The notes: generated by a model from the letters alone, not told the origin. A stretch of DNA of 64,000 nucleotides from Halalkalibacter urbisdiaboli (GCF_002156385.1 NZ_MVJM01000002.1:1054517-1118516); one strand, 5' to 3'. Shown: positions 18,301 through 27,392, numbered from the stretch's first letter. Translations and numbers: made by a program.

Positions 18301-18511
18301 TGCATCGAATCACTCCAATTTCTTATTAACAAGAGTCGCAAGCAAATCGAAAAGAAACTAGAATTCATCGTTTAGTGGATTTATAGAATGCATATTGCTT
18401 GACTCTAGTTGTCTATGCAAAGTCTAACACAATATCATGTCATTTTAATGATAATATTGTCTTATTTTCGGGAAGAAATCTTTACCTTTACAAAAAGGAT
18501 TATGCACGGAA

Positions 18512-18546
18512 ACCAAAAAGAAGAGCTTGAAAAACAACAAACTCTT
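18512..18546 (-). terminator. Rho-independent terminator of the broken NlpC/P60 gene
   Basis: On the minus strand AAGAGTTTG pairs with CAAGCTCTT (one G-U) around a T-rich loop and is followed by CTTTTTGG, immediately past the stop at 18551. Confidence 0.75.
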
Positions 18547-18550
18547 CCTT

Positions 18551-20026
18551 CTAATACATGCGTTTCGTTCCCATATATCGGTCTTTCCAATACTTCGCTT
18601 GCATACTTCCGATCGAAACACCACTCGTGGCGCCACTATGAACAAATTGATCGTTGCCGATGTAAATACCAGCATGAGACGGGCCTGCGGTGTATGTTTC
18701 AAAAAAGACGAGATCCCCAATTTTTGGTTCGTCTACTCCCTTACCGATCTCCCACATCTGAGCAACTGTCCTAGGAAGTTGGATGCCGCTTTTCGAAAAT
18801 ACATGCTGAATAAAGCCACTACAATCAAAGCCTTCAGCTGTGGTTCCCCCCCATAGATAAGGAACTCCAAGCTGTTCAGAGGCATCGGCGACGAGATTCA
18901 TAACGTTGAACTCGCCTGTCGTTGGCGAGAGCGATGTTCTTTCATTTAAAAGCTGCCGTGTTAGTTTATTAGCAATCCCATCAATTTTGATTTCTTGTTG
19001 GCGTTGGAAGGCACGAACGGCTTGCTCTGTTACCGTGCCAAAATAACCGGTTGGCTCTTGATTAAACAAACCTAGCTGCTTCAGCTGCTTTTGAAGATTT
19101 GTAACATCCGCTCCTCTTGCTCCGATTTATAGCGTCGTTGTTGCAGTTTTTTCAGCTGCTAGAATGGGTTGTGCCTGTTGAGTTGTACCTACTGCCTTGG
19201 CTGATTCTAGGACAGCCCATGTTTTCGGACCAACAACACCATCAACGGTTAGGAGGTTTTGTTTCTGGAACGTTTTTACTGCTTCCTTTGTTTTCGTATC
19301 AAATTGACCTGTGATTTTTTCTTTATAATAGCCTAATTGCTGTAATCGCTCTTGTAATACCTGAACAGCTTGTCCAGAGGAGCCCGAACGTAGCACTGGT
19401 TTTGGCTCTGATACATTAGAAACGGGTTCGATTGTCATTGCCGTTATGTTTTGAAGAGCCGTAATTGTTTTTGGACCAGCAATTCCATCTACGGCTAGTT
19501 TTTGATTGCGTTGAAAGCTTTTTACCGCTTCCGTTGTAACTCGACCGTACTGTCCATTAACCTCATGCTTATAGTAGCCTGCTTGCTTTAACAGCTTTTG
19601 TAACTCACTTACCTCTTGACCGGTTGAGCCTTGACGCAAAACAGATGACTTTGTTGCTGCTGATGCGCTTTTTACTGATTGCTGTAACGTTTCTACTGTA
19701 GCACGACCAGTTATTGATAAGTTGTTTGCTTTTTGGAATGCTTTTACTGCTTCAACCGTGATATCCCCGTAAAAGCCGGTTGCCGTATGATATGTAAAAT
19801 AGCCTTGCTCTTTTAATGCTTGCTGAAGCACTTTGACATCGTTAGCTTTCATCCCCCCCTCTAAGGAGTGATCACCTAAAGCCCCCTCTACTAGAATGGA
19901 GGTTGAAAGAAAGAAACCCGTTGCCAGCGATGAAGAAAGTACTGTGCGTGCCTTTGACTTCGTTTGTTTTTGTGAGGCAGATTTCTTTTGTCGCGTTTCT
20001 TGTTCAATAACGGCTGGATCATTCAT
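18551..20026 (-). pseudogene. Peptidoglycan-binding NlpC/P60 endopeptidase interrupted by an in-frame TAA
   Basis: A single reading frame encodes a positively charged N-terminus with an uncleaved-looking membrane or signal segment (around FFLSTSILVEG), four PG_binding_1 repeats, and an NlpC/P60 domain with an intact Cys (GFDCSGF) and two His (PSHAGIY, FVHSG). The frame is broken once by TAA at 19127-19129, at the start of the fourth binding repeat; both halves stay in the same frame (60 bases separate stop and next start). The start ATG at 20026 follows AGGGGGA. The upstream half alone would be a 300-residue wall-binding protein; the downstream half has no ribosome site (only TTG at 19069). 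A single base change in a Lys, Gln or Glu codon explains it. Readthrough or a sequencing error are alternatives. Confidence 0.85.
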
Positions 20027-20118
20027 TAAAGGCTTCCCCCTCTTCATTTGCGCATATTTCTATTTTCAGAATATTATGAGGGCGAACTTTTGTAAAGAGC
20101 TTTACTTGAACAGAAAAA

Positions 20119-20142
20119 AAAACCCTGTGTGCACAGGGTTTT
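20119..20142 (-). terminator. Rho-independent terminator of the acidic lipoprotein gene
   Basis: 10-bp stem (20119-20128 with 20133-20142), 4-base loop and T-run on the minus strand, 13 bases past the stop at 20155. Confidence 0.9.
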
Positions 20143-20154
20143 CAAGAGGATGTA

Positions 20155-20436
20155 TTATTCAACGACCTCTTCTTCTTGTTCTACTTCATCTTCTTCAATT
20201 TCAATTTCATCATTTGATGCAGGGTCTTCAATTTCTACTTCTTCGTCAACGATGCCTTCTTCTTCAACAGGCTCTTCTGTAATTGGTTCATCCATTGCCG
20301 GATCTTCTACACCGCCTGCTGGATCTTCTGTTAATGGCTCATCTGTTGGACCTTCCTCAGCTGGTGCGCCACAAGCACCTAAAACACCTAGTGATAAGAC
20401 AGCCGCTGCTGTTGTAAGTAAAAATTTCTTTTTCAT
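20155..20436 (-). CDS. Very acidic small lipoprotein
   Basis: 93 residues. A lysine-rich signal peptide ends in the lipobox LGAC, so Cys22 would be lipidated and the protein anchored outside the membrane. By my count the mature part has 33 Asp/Glu and no Lys, Arg or His in about 72 residues, arranged in Pro/Glu/Asp repeats such as TEDPAGG, VEDPAMD and ITEEPVEE. ATG at 20436 follows GGGGGT. It has its own terminator. No enzymatic motif. An extracellular cation- or proton-binding polyanion would suit an alkaliphile, but this is inference. Low-complexity sequence makes homology search unreliable. Confidence 0.8.
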   Translation of the reverse strand: MKKKFLLTTAAAVLSLGVLGACGAPAEEGPTDEPLTEDPAGGVEDPAMDEPITEEPVEEEGIVDEEVEIEDPASNDEIEIEEDEVEQEEEVVE

Positions 20437-20654
20437 ATAAATACCCCCAAAAAAAGTTTTATGTGACTAACACTATTTTCCTTGCTCGTTAGTCTGTGTG
20501 TATCTTATCAAGCCTAAACTTCACCGTCTATACATTTCTGGTTTTTTTGGCAATGTCTAGATAGCTTTACAATTTGTCACACAGTTTTTCATGTTGTGAT
20601 CGATTACATTTGATACGTACTCCGTTTTCATTCATTTCCTTACATTTCGAATAA

Positions 20655-20686
20655 GAAAAAAGCTTATGTTAGTCAACATAAGCTTT
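20655..20686 (-). terminator. Rho-independent terminator of the GGDEF/EAL gene
   Basis: 12-bp stem (20659-20670 with 20675-20686), 4-base loop, T-run on the minus strand, 29 bases past the stop at 20715. Confidence 0.9.
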
Positions 20687-20714
20687 ATCCAAGCGAGGAA
20701 TATTTATACATTTA

Positions 20715-22415
20715 TTATGAAGATTTTTTTATTTTTTGTAGCAAATCTTGACATTGAGCGGATGGAAGCGGCTTACTAAACAAGAAACCTTGTGCGTGAT
20801 TGCAGCCTTCGTTACGAATCAATCCTAATTGCTCTTCCGTTTCTACACCTTCACATAGAACGGTAACACCTAAGCTTTTCGCCATGGCGATGATGAGCTT
20901 GACGATCGCTTCATTTTCCTTCGCTTTTGAATCGCGAACAAAGGATTGGTCAATCTTCAATGTATCAATTGGAAAGTAACGGAGCTGACTTAGTGACGAA
21001 TAGCCAGTTCCGAAATCATCAAGAGAGACACACATTCCTTTATTCTTTAATTGCCATAGTTTATTTTGGATATCCTCAATTTGCAGAATCGCCGTGTTCT
21101 CGGTAACTTCTAAGCAAATGTACTTCGGCTCTAATTGTGAGAGCGCTAAGGCTGCTTCAACTCGTGATACGAAGTCCTTTCGTTTAAAAAAGGCAGCCGA
21201 TACGTTAACAGACACGATTAACCCCTGAAAGCCTTCCTCCTGCCATTGCTTCGTCTGGAGGCATGCCTGATTGAGCACCCATTCATCTAATTCCGCCATC
21301 TTCCCTGTCTCTTCTGCAACAGGGAGGAACAAGCCCGGGGAAATCACGCCCAAGGTAGGATGATTCCAACGGACGAGTGCTTCTACACCAAAAGGGATGC
21401 CAGCGTCGACATCTACTTGAAGCTGGTAATATACCTCTAACTGATCTGTATGTAACGCTTGTAAAAATTCTCCCTCAAAGGTTAGCTGCTCCGCTGTTTT
21501 CTCATTCATGTTCTGTTCGTATACTTGATAGTGATTGCGACCAGCGTCCTTTGTTCGATACATCGCACTATCTGCGTTTTTTAATAACGTATCCGCATCC
21601 TCACCATGCTCAGGAAAATAACAAACGCCGATGCTAAGTGTCATGTAAATCGCATTTCCTTCTACCATAAACGGGATTCGGAACGCTTCCAAGATTTGTG
21701 TAACAACGTTGTCAACCATTGCTTTATCTTTTAATTGTGGCAAATAGACGGTAAACTCGTCCCCACCAAATCGACTAAGGAGGCCTTTGTCTTCCACAAT
21801 GTTTTGAATCCGATTAGCCATTTTTATTAGGAGCTCATCTCCCGCCTGGTGGCCGTACGAATCATTCACCTTTTTGAACCGATCCATATCTACAAAAAGG
21901 AGTGCTAGAAGCTCGTCCTTCGCTTCTGATTCGGCAAGCGCCTTTGTTAGCTCCTGTAAGAAGACATCTCTGTTCGGCAGCTGCGTCAATGAATCATAAT
22001 AGGAGAGGTTTTGCAGCTTTTTCTCATCAAGCTTCCGAGTCGTTATATCGCGCATGACTCCGATATAATAGCATTCCTCTGGATTCGTGTGATCAATTTT
22101 CGTCATGGTGACATATGCAGAGAACGTCGTCTCATCCTTGCGACGATAGGTGACTTCACCTGTCCACGTCCCAAACTGTTCAATCGTCTTCCACATGTCG
22201 ATGAACGCTGCACGCTTCGTTAATTCCGATTGTAAAAATCTTAGGTTGTTACCTTCCGCTTCTTCGATCGTGTAGCCCGTCATTTTGGTGAACGCTTGAT
22301 TGACGGCAATGATTTCACGGTTGATGTTCGTAATCATCAGCCCATCATTTATATTATTAAAAAGCTTTAATACATTCTCTTTGCTCTGTGCAAAACGCGA
22401 AAAAGATGCATTCAT
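20715..22415 (-). CDS. PAS-GGDEF-EAL cyclic-di-GMP protein
   Basis: 566-residue cytoplasmic protein with no membrane segment. A PAS domain (about 10-120, with a PAC-like end) precedes a GGDEF domain (about 140-300; the motif FGGDEF is intact) and an EAL domain (about 315-560; EALVRW and DDFGTGYSSL are intact). Both synthesis and breakdown of cyclic-di-GMP are therefore possible; which dominates cannot be read from sequence. The PAS domain may sense a redox or small-molecule cue. ATG at 22415 follows AGAGGA. Probably monocistronic, though it lies just after fabZ on the same strand. Confidence 0.93.
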   Translation of the reverse strand: MNASFSRFAQSKENVLKLFNNINDGLMITNINREIIAVNQAFTKMTGYTIEEAEGNNLRFLQSELTKRAAFIDMWKTIEQFGTWTGEVTYRRKDETTFSAYVTMTKIDHTNPEECYYIGVMRDITTRKLDEKKLQNLSYYDSLTQLPNRDVFLQELTKALAESEAKDELLALLFVDMDRFKKVNDSYGHQAGDELLIKMANRIQNIVEDKGLLSRFGGDEFTVYLPQLKDKAMVDNVVTQILEAFRIPFMVEGNAIYMTLSIGVCYFPEHGEDADTLLKNADSAMYRTKDAGRNHYQVYEQNMNEKTAEQLTFEGEFLQALHTDQLEVYYQLQVDVDAGIPFGVEALVRWNHPTLGVISPGLFLPVAEETGKMAELDEWVLNQACLQTKQWQEEGFQGLIVSVNVSAAFFKRKDFVSRVEAALALSQLEPKYICLEVTENTAILQIEDIQNKLWQLKNKGMCVSLDDFGTGYSSLSQLRYFPIDTLKIDQSFVRDSKAKENEAIVKLIIAMAKSLGVTVLCEGVETEEQLGLIRNEGCNHAQGFLFSKPLPSAQCQDLLQKIKKSS

Positions 22416-22443
22416 CGAGAATTCCTCTTTTCAACAACTGTTT

Positions 22444-22872
22444 TTATTTATTGCCAAGAGCAAAGGTCATATCTGCCTCCGCGGCAATTTCTCCATCGAC
22501 AGTCGCAACGCCTCGCGCTTTCGCAATCGGCCCTTTCATTCTCGTGATGTCGATTTCTAGCTTAAGCTGGTCACCGGGCTTGACTTGCTTCTTAAAGCGG
22601 CAATTGTCGATCCCCGCAAAGAACCCGATTTTCCCTTTATTTTCTTCTTTCATTAACATAGCTACCGCTGCTGTTTGAGCTAATGCTTCAATAATCAGCA
22701 CCCCAGGCATGACAGGATATTCCGGAAAATGCCCGTTAAAAAATTCTTCATTTGCTGTTACATTTTTCAGCCCGACTGCACGTTTTCCTTCTTCTACTTC
22801 TTCAATTCGGTCTACAAGTAGAAATGGATAACGGTGCGGGATTATAGCCTTAATTTCTTCAACTGTGAGCAT
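22444..22872 (-). CDS. fabZ: 3-hydroxyacyl-[acyl carrier protein] dehydratase
   Basis: Dehydrates 3-hydroxyacyl-ACP in fatty-acid elongation. 142 residues, the normal size. Hot-dog fold with catalytic His in [12 protein letters not shown] and the conserved Glu in [21 protein letters not shown] is the usual N-terminal motif. ATG at 22872 behind AAAGGATG. In B. subtilis it follows flhP as well, so the position is conserved; here the EpuA-like gene and an interspersed repeat lie between them. Confidence 0.96.
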   Translation of the reverse strand: MLTVEEIKAIIPHRYPFLLVDRIEEVEEGKRAVGLKNVTANEEFFNGHFPEYPVMPGVLIIEALAQTAAVAMLMKEENKGKIGFFAGIDNCRFKKQVKPGDQLKLEIDITRMKGPIAKARGVATVDGEIAAEADMTFALGNK

Positions 22873-22976
22873 TTAGCGACATCCTTTCAGAATAATATAC
22901 CAATTCTATTGTACCATACTCTTTCATAAGAATCTGAATTATTTGCTTTATAGCAGACGTTTCTATGAATGAAAAA

Positions 22977-23002
22977 AACCCTACTATTTTCATAGTAAGG
23001 TT
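22977..23002 (-). terminator. Rho-independent terminator ending the flh/EpuA unit
   Basis: Minus-strand stem AACCTTACTAT with ATAGTAGGGTT (one G-U), GAAA loop, then TTTTTC. It separates the 23133 gene from fabZ. Confidence 0.85.
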
Positions 23003-23045
23003 CAAACGTTCATGGACTAAAACAGCCCTTATTGGGATTGTCAGC

Positions 23046-23119
23046 GCCCTTTAAGTAATGTGCGGAGCCGTTGCCTAGTTTTCTCATAACAAGGCGCGCA
23101 ACGTTCGAAGCCATTACTC
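23046..23119. repeat. Interspersed repeat, copy A (central hairpin arm deleted)
   Basis: Begins with a 31-base stretch nearly identical to copy B (33206). Outer arms GTAATG..CGTTGC and GCAACG..CATTAC are inverted repeats, each enclosing a same-orientation TGCGGAGC/TTCGAAGC core. The left half of the central hairpin found in copies B and C is missing, leaving GTTTTCTCATAACAAGG. See copies at 33206-33303 and 61314-61395. Confidence 0.8.
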
Positions 23120-23132
23120 TTCTTTGAGTTAC

Positions 23133-23429
23133 TTAAGAAGGTTTTTCAGTGGGCTTCATAATATCAAGAATATGATACCACGTTTCTGGCTTGAGCGCAT
23201 CAGCTGGAACACCGTCACCAAGAACCCCATATCCCACCATCAATCCAAGCAGTAAGCTCCCTCCTACTAGAACGACGACAATAAGGAGGCGTAGCCAAAT
23301 CGGAATTAGACGAATTCTTAGTCGCGGTCTACGGCGTCCGAAACGTTGCTCGTCTTGTTTCGCTTCTGCCTTTTCTGCGTCCTGGGCTTTATTCTGTTCG
23401 GTTCGTTTTTGTACTTCTTGTTCACTCAT
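23133..23429 (-). CDS. Small membrane protein of the EpuA / RNA-polymerase-beta-annotated family
   Basis: 98-residue protein: a charged Gln/Glu/Lys-rich N-terminus, an Arg-rich segment (FGRRRPRLRIRLIPIW), one membrane helix (about 50-75, LLIVVVLVGGSLLLGLMVGYG) and a short outside tail ending in a Pro/Lys-rich motif. This is the EpuA-like family that databases often label DNA-directed RNA polymerase subunit beta; it has no polymerase domain. ATG at 23429 is set by GAGGAG six bases upstream; an earlier in-frame ATG has no site. It follows flhP closely, as in many Bacillus. Function unknown. Confidence 0.8.
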   Translation of the reverse strand: MSEQEVQKRTEQNKAQDAEKAEAKQDEQRFGRRRPRLRIRLIPIWLRLLIVVVLVGGSLLLGLMVGYGVLGDGVPADALKPETWYHILDIMKPTEKPS

Positions 23430-23471
23430 ACGATTCTCCTCAGCTACCGGCACGTTTCGTCCATTCCTTCG

Positions 23472-24314
23472 TTATCTACGTAATCCATTTACAAGTCCAG
23501 ACATTTCATCTGCCATCGAGATCGCTCTCGTGTTAAATTGGTAATGCCTTTGTGTCGCAATAAGCTCTGACATTTCACGGCTTAAGTCTACATTTGAGCC
23601 CTCAAGTGCCCCTTGCGTCACATAGCTTTCTCCAGCAGCAACGGCTTCAAATACGTCCCCTTCTTGATATCCGAGTGCAGCGACATCAGGAATTCGGAAT
23701 TGATTCCCTCCTACTGACTCTAACAACTGCGGCTTTAACACACGAATGAGGCTTAGCTGACCTACATTAACCGTGTTTCCATCGTTTAATGTTGCCGTAA
23801 GCTGCCCTGTATTAGAGAGATTAAGCTTACTAAAGTTAACTGGCACATTCAGCCGATTTCCCTCAGCATCAAGTAAAAAGTCACCGTTGCTGTTGACAAT
23901 CGTTAGGAGCTGATTATTGTCAGGGTCTTCGCTGAAATAAAACGCTCCATCCCGTGTTAAGCGGTTCTCTTGTTGACCATTTTCTATCGTTCCAACTTGG
24001 AAAAAGTGGTCTCGAACGGATATCGCAAAATCTAATTCACGGTCGGTGCTCATAATTGCGCCTTGTTCTAATCGTAAAGCTGTTTGTGCAATTCTCGCGC
24101 CTGAGCCGACACGAAGACCAGCAGGTGTTAGACGCCCAACTTCCTTGCTTAAATCGGATTGGGTATGAACCTGTTGAAACAACAAATCAGAAAACGTTGC
24201 TTCACGACGCTTAAATCCGGTTGTATTACTATTCGTTATATTGTTTGAGATGGTGTCTAGCTTCTGCTGCAATTGACCCATTGTGACAGAGGCTGTAATC
24301 ATCGACGTATTCAT
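23472..24314 (-). CDS. flhP: Flagellar hook-basal body rod protein FlhP
   Basis: 280 residues, FlgG/FlgF type. The N-terminal rod motif is seen as LDTISNNITNSNTTGFKRRE and the C-terminal conserved helix as GSNVDLSREMSELIATQRHYQFNTRAI. Builds part of the distal rod or hook of the flagellum, exported through the flagellar secretion route. Two ATGs compete: the one at 24320 touches GAGGG, the one at 24314 is six bases from it, so 24314 was chosen. Directly downstream of flhO, as in B. subtilis. Confidence 0.93.
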   Translation of the reverse strand: MNTSMITASVTMGQLQQKLDTISNNITNSNTTGFKRREATFSDLLFQQVHTQSDLSKEVGRLTPAGLRVGSGARIAQTALRLEQGAIMSTDRELDFAISVRDHFFQVGTIENGQQENRLTRDGAFYFSEDPDNNQLLTIVNSNGDFLLDAEGNRLNVPVNFSKLNLSNTGQLTATLNDGNTVNVGQLSLIRVLKPQLLESVGGNQFRIPDVAALGYQEGDVFEAVAAGESYVTQGALEGSNVDLSREMSELIATQRHYQFNTRAISMADEMSGLVNGLRR

Positions 24315-24366
24315 CTTCATCCCTCACTTGAATTGATTTTCATCCTAGATTGCTAGAAACCACGCT

Positions 24367-25194
24367 CTAGCCAATTCTACCGATTTCGTTCACCGCTTTA
24401 TCCATACTTTGGTCGTATGCTTGTAAAATACGTTGGTTTGCTTCAAATGAACGATACGCACTCATCATCTCAGTCATCGTATGAGCCGCATCAACATTGG
24501 AGCGCTCAATAAAGCGCTGTTGCAGCTGATATGAGATGTCCCCGTTCCCAATAGCGGTCGGCAATCCATCGCCCTCGCCTTCAAAACGAAGCAGACCATT
24601 GCCCTCTTTAACAAGGAGCATCGGGTCTTCGGCATACGCAACATTTAGCTCGGCAACGGCCTGACCTTCTGCATTCGTAACCGTCCCATTTTCAGCAACA
24701 CGAAAATCTTCGTTGTCGACTCGAATCGGCTGGCCCTCTGTACTTAGTACATAATGCCCTTGAGCTGTTGTGAGGAAGCCTTGTCCATCAATCGTAAAGT
24801 TCCCATTTCGCGTATAACGAAGGTCACCATTTTCATTTTGGACCGTATAGAATAACGCACCTGGTCTACCTGATTCGGTTTGTGGTAAAACCCCTTGGAG
24901 TAAGGCAATATCTGTGCTATTCCCCGTTTCCTGCAGGTCTCCTTGGCGGAAGTTTGGCATCCGCTCCTGTAAATAGACACCAGTCGTTAGTTCTCCTATG
25001 TAAGAGCCACCTCTTCCTGGTACTGCATCCGCCGTCCCCATTGCCTTTAACAGCATGTTCGGAAATGCACGAAGCGCTGCTTGGTCAGCTTTATAACCTG
25101 GAGTATTGGCGTTGGCTAAGTTGTTCGTAAGCATTTCTTGGCGTTGTTGCTGCGCAATCATCCCTGCAGCTGCGCCGTACATTCCACGTAGCAT
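24367..25194 (-). CDS. flhO: Flagellar hook-basal body rod protein FlhO
   Basis: 275 residues, FlgG/FlgF family, starting MLRGMYGAAAGM with the LTNNLANANTPGYKAD rod motif and ending with the ERSNVDAAHTMTEMMSAYRSFEANQRI helix region (residues about 225-255). Rod component of the flagellum. ATG at 25194 follows GGGGGAG. It lies 39 bases after mbl and 52 bases before flhP, so the three probably form a transcription unit, matching the B. subtilis order. Confidence 0.94.
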   Translation of the reverse strand: MLRGMYGAAAGMIAQQQRQEMLTNNLANANTPGYKADQAALRAFPNMLLKAMGTADAVPGRGGSYIGELTTGVYLQERMPNFRQGDLQETGNSTDIALLQGVLPQTESGRPGALFYTVQNENGDLRYTRNGNFTIDGQGFLTTAQGHYVLSTEGQPIRVDNEDFRVAENGTVTNAEGQAVAELNVAYAEDPMLLVKEGNGLLRFEGEGDGLPTAIGNGDISYQLQQRFIERSNVDAAHTMTEMMSAYRSFEANQRILQAYDQSMDKAVNEIGRIG

Positions 25195-25233
25195 AAGTGA
25201 CTCCCCCTAGTAATTTTCAATGCTTGTCCTAGC

Positions 25234-26238
25234 TTAAATATGAATTTTCTTGCTTGACATGCGATCAAGATTTTCTAAAATGATTCCAGTTCCCTTGGCA
25301 ACACAGTGCATCGGCTCTTCTGCGACAAGAACCGGTACCTTTAACTGGTCAGCTAATAGCTGATCAATTCCGTGAAGCAGGGCACCCCCACCTGTTAAAA
25401 TAACACCGCGATCAATAATATCTGCTGAAAGCTCTGGAGGTGTTTGCTCGAGCACATGCTTCGAGGCTTGTACAATGTAAGAAACTGACTCCGTAAGCGC
25501 TTCTTCAATCTCTCTTGAGTTTACCGTAATCGTCTGCGGAAGTCCACTGACCATATCACGTCCGCGTATGTCAATTTCTTCCTGGCGCGCACCTGGAAAT
25601 ACTGTTGCAACGTTTATCTTAATACTCTCAGCTGTGCGCTCCCCAATAAGAAGCTTATACTTCTTCTTGATGTAGTTTAAGATATCCATATCAAATCTGT
25701 CGCCCGCGACTTTTATGGAAGAGGCGGTGACGATATCACCCATCGAAAGAACAGCAACATCTGTTGTCCCACCGCCTATGTCTACGACCATGTTACCGCT
25801 CGGTTGAAAAATATCCATTCCAGCCCCAATTGCAGCAACTTTCGGCTCCTCTTCCAAGTACACGTTTTTCCCGCCACTCTTTTCAGCTGCTTCTCGAATA
25901 GCCTTTTGCTCAACGGAGGTAATGTTTGTTGGGCAGCAAATGAGAATGCGTGGCTTTGAAAATAAACTTTTGACATTGATTTTGCTTAAGAAATGCTTGA
26001 GCATCGATTCGGTCATTTCAAAGTTTGCAATGACCCCGTCCTTCATTGGGCGCATGGCAACAATATTTCCTGGTGTACGTCCAACCATACGAAATGCTTC
26101 TTCTCCTACGGCTAATACTCGCTTCGATGATGTCTCCACTGCGACAACGGATGGCTCATTAAGAACAATGCCACTACCTTTCACATAAATGAGGACGTTT
26201 GCGGTACCTAAATCAATTCCTATATCTCGACCAAACAT
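25234..26238 (-). CDS. mbl: Rod-shape determining actin homologue Mbl
   Basis: MreB-family cytoskeletal ATPase, 334 residues. Phosphate-binding loops GIDLGTANVLIY and GGGTTDVAVLS and the adenosine loop GVILTGGGALLHG are intact. Polymerises under the membrane and guides side-wall synthesis. Identified as Mbl rather than MreB or MreBH by its place between spoIIID and flhO. ATG at 26238. Confidence 0.95.
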   Translation of the reverse strand: MFGRDIGIDLGTANVLIYVKGSGIVLNEPSVVAVETSSKRVLAVGEEAFRMVGRTPGNIVAMRPMKDGVIANFEMTESMLKHFLSKINVKSLFSKPRILICCPTNITSVEQKAIREAAEKSGGKNVYLEEEPKVAAIGAGMDIFQPSGNMVVDIGGGTTDVAVLSMGDIVTASSIKVAGDRFDMDILNYIKKKYKLLIGERTAESIKINVATVFPGARQEEIDIRGRDMVSGLPQTITVNSREIEEALTESVSYIVQASKHVLEQTPPELSADIIDRGVILTGGGALLHGIDQLLADQLKVPVLVAEEPMHCVAKGTGIILENLDRMSSKKIHI

Positions 26239-26349
26239 GCTTCTTTTTCCTCCCTGTATCCGAACGTGTTCATAGCCAATATTACAATATACCTAATTTA
26301 ATAATTTTATCATAAATTGTTCTAACAGGGATATTTTTTCAAAAAATTT

Positions 26350-26637
26350 TTAATTGGGTGCCTTGACGATTTTTTCCGGAGTTTCTTCAGTGTCTTTCCT
26401 GTACTTAACCTTCGTCGCTTCACCACCCCTTAAGTGGCGAATGGACTTGTGGTACTCAAGGATGACCTTTACTTCATTCGCTAGCTCGGGATTAATCTCT
26501 GGCAAGCGCTCGGTAAGGTCCTTGTGTACGGTACTTTTCGAGACACCAAATTCCTTAGCTATCGTCCTCACCGTTTTTTTCGTCTCGACAATATACCTGC
26601 CAATCTTGATTGTTCGCTCTTTGATGTAATCGTGCAC
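26350..26637 (-). CDS. spoIIID: Sporulation transcription regulator SpoIIID
   Basis: 95-residue DNA-binding protein active in the mother cell after engulfment, switching from sigma-E to sigma-K genes. Starts with GTG at 26637 (GTG also in B. subtilis). The sequence MHDYIKERTIKIG and the helix-turn-helix RTIAKEFGVSKSTVHKDLTE are nearly those of B. subtilis. The C-terminal tail is the variable part. Followed by mbl as expected. I could not recognise the sigma-E promoter upstream. Confidence 0.96.
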   Translation of the reverse strand: MHDYIKERTIKIGRYIVETKKTVRTIAKEFGVSKSTVHKDLTERLPEINPELANEVKVILEYHKSIRHLRGGEATKVKYRKDTEETPEKIVKAPN

Positions 26638-26732
26638 ACGACTCGCCTCCCTAATTCTGTGTTGGTGATTGGTACAGTTTATTAGGGAGAGTGGGCAGAT
26701 ATACCACCTTATTATAGGGACGAGCGCAGAAT

Positions 26733-27392
26733 TTAAAATTGCAGTGCTCTTTGCGTCATACTACTAATGTCCACTAAGTCAGCAAGCGTGCCCTTTCCAT
26801 AGCTTTCAAGCATGGTTAATAATTCACAGAATAAATGAGCAGTTGTCATCGCATCTCCTAGTGCTTGATGGCGTTCGTAAATTCTTGTGCCAAATTGTTT
26901 TGCATACGTTTCCAAATCACGCATGTCTTTGGAGGGGCTTATATAGCCGATTAGATCAAGCGTATCGATACATAATGGCGGACGGAACCGATAACGATGC
27001 CGCTGCAATTCTTTTTTTAACACCATCATATCGAAGCTCACATAATGGCCAACTAACGCATGACTGTTTCCGGCTTCAGTAAATTGAAAAAATTGCTCAA
27101 TCGCCTCGAGGGAGTCTGGAGCATGCTTGACTCTTTCAGCGGTAATTCCGGTTAATTCGATAATGTCATCCGGAATCGACCGCTGTGGATTGACATACGT
27201 TTGAAAATAATTTGAGTTAACCTCAAGGTTCGACACTTGGACAGCTGCCAGCTCGATTAAACGGTCGTGTGAACTAATGGCAAATCCAGTCGCCTCGGTA
27301 TCAAAAATCGTAAACGTCAAATCGCGAAATGGTGTCCGTAAAGGGACTTCTTTTTCAAGCTGATAATTTAGCTGCTGCTTTTTCCAAAACAA
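26733..27392 (-). CDS. DEDDh 3'-5' exonuclease of the DNA polymerase III epsilon type
   Basis: 219 residues. The exonuclease motifs are complete: Exo I DTEATG (residue 31 on), Exo II VGHYVSFDMMVL, Exo III HQALGDAMTTAHLF. It is not part of a polymerase. Start is TTG at 27392 with a perfect AGGAGG seven bases before. It is the last gene of the symporter operon, 41 bases after the DUF294 gene. The same trio (symporter, DUF294 protein, epsilon-like exonuclease) recurs in other bacteria such as Vibrio and pseudomonads, as I recall, so it may act on a nucleotide or short oligonucleotide signal rather than on DNA; that is inference. Confidence 0.88.
   Translation of the reverse strand: MFWKKQQLNYQLEKEVPLRTPFRDLTFTIFDTEATGFAISSHDRLIELAAVQVSNLEVNSNYFQTYVNPQRSIPDDIIELTGITAERVKHAPDSLEAIEQFFQFTEAGNSHALVGHYVSFDMMVLKKELQRHRYRFRPPLCIDTLDLIGYISPSKDMRDLETYAKQFGTRIYERHQALGDAMTTAHLFCELLTMLESYGKGTLADLVDISSMTQRALQF

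Noticed and set aside
18551-19069. Separate NlpC/P60 gene starting at 19069
   Set aside because: The TTG has no ribosome site and the frame is continuous with the upstream half apart from one TAA; treated as one broken gene.
23133-23429. RNA polymerase beta subunit
   Set aside because: Databases may use that name for this family, but a 98-residue single-helix membrane protein has no polymerase function.
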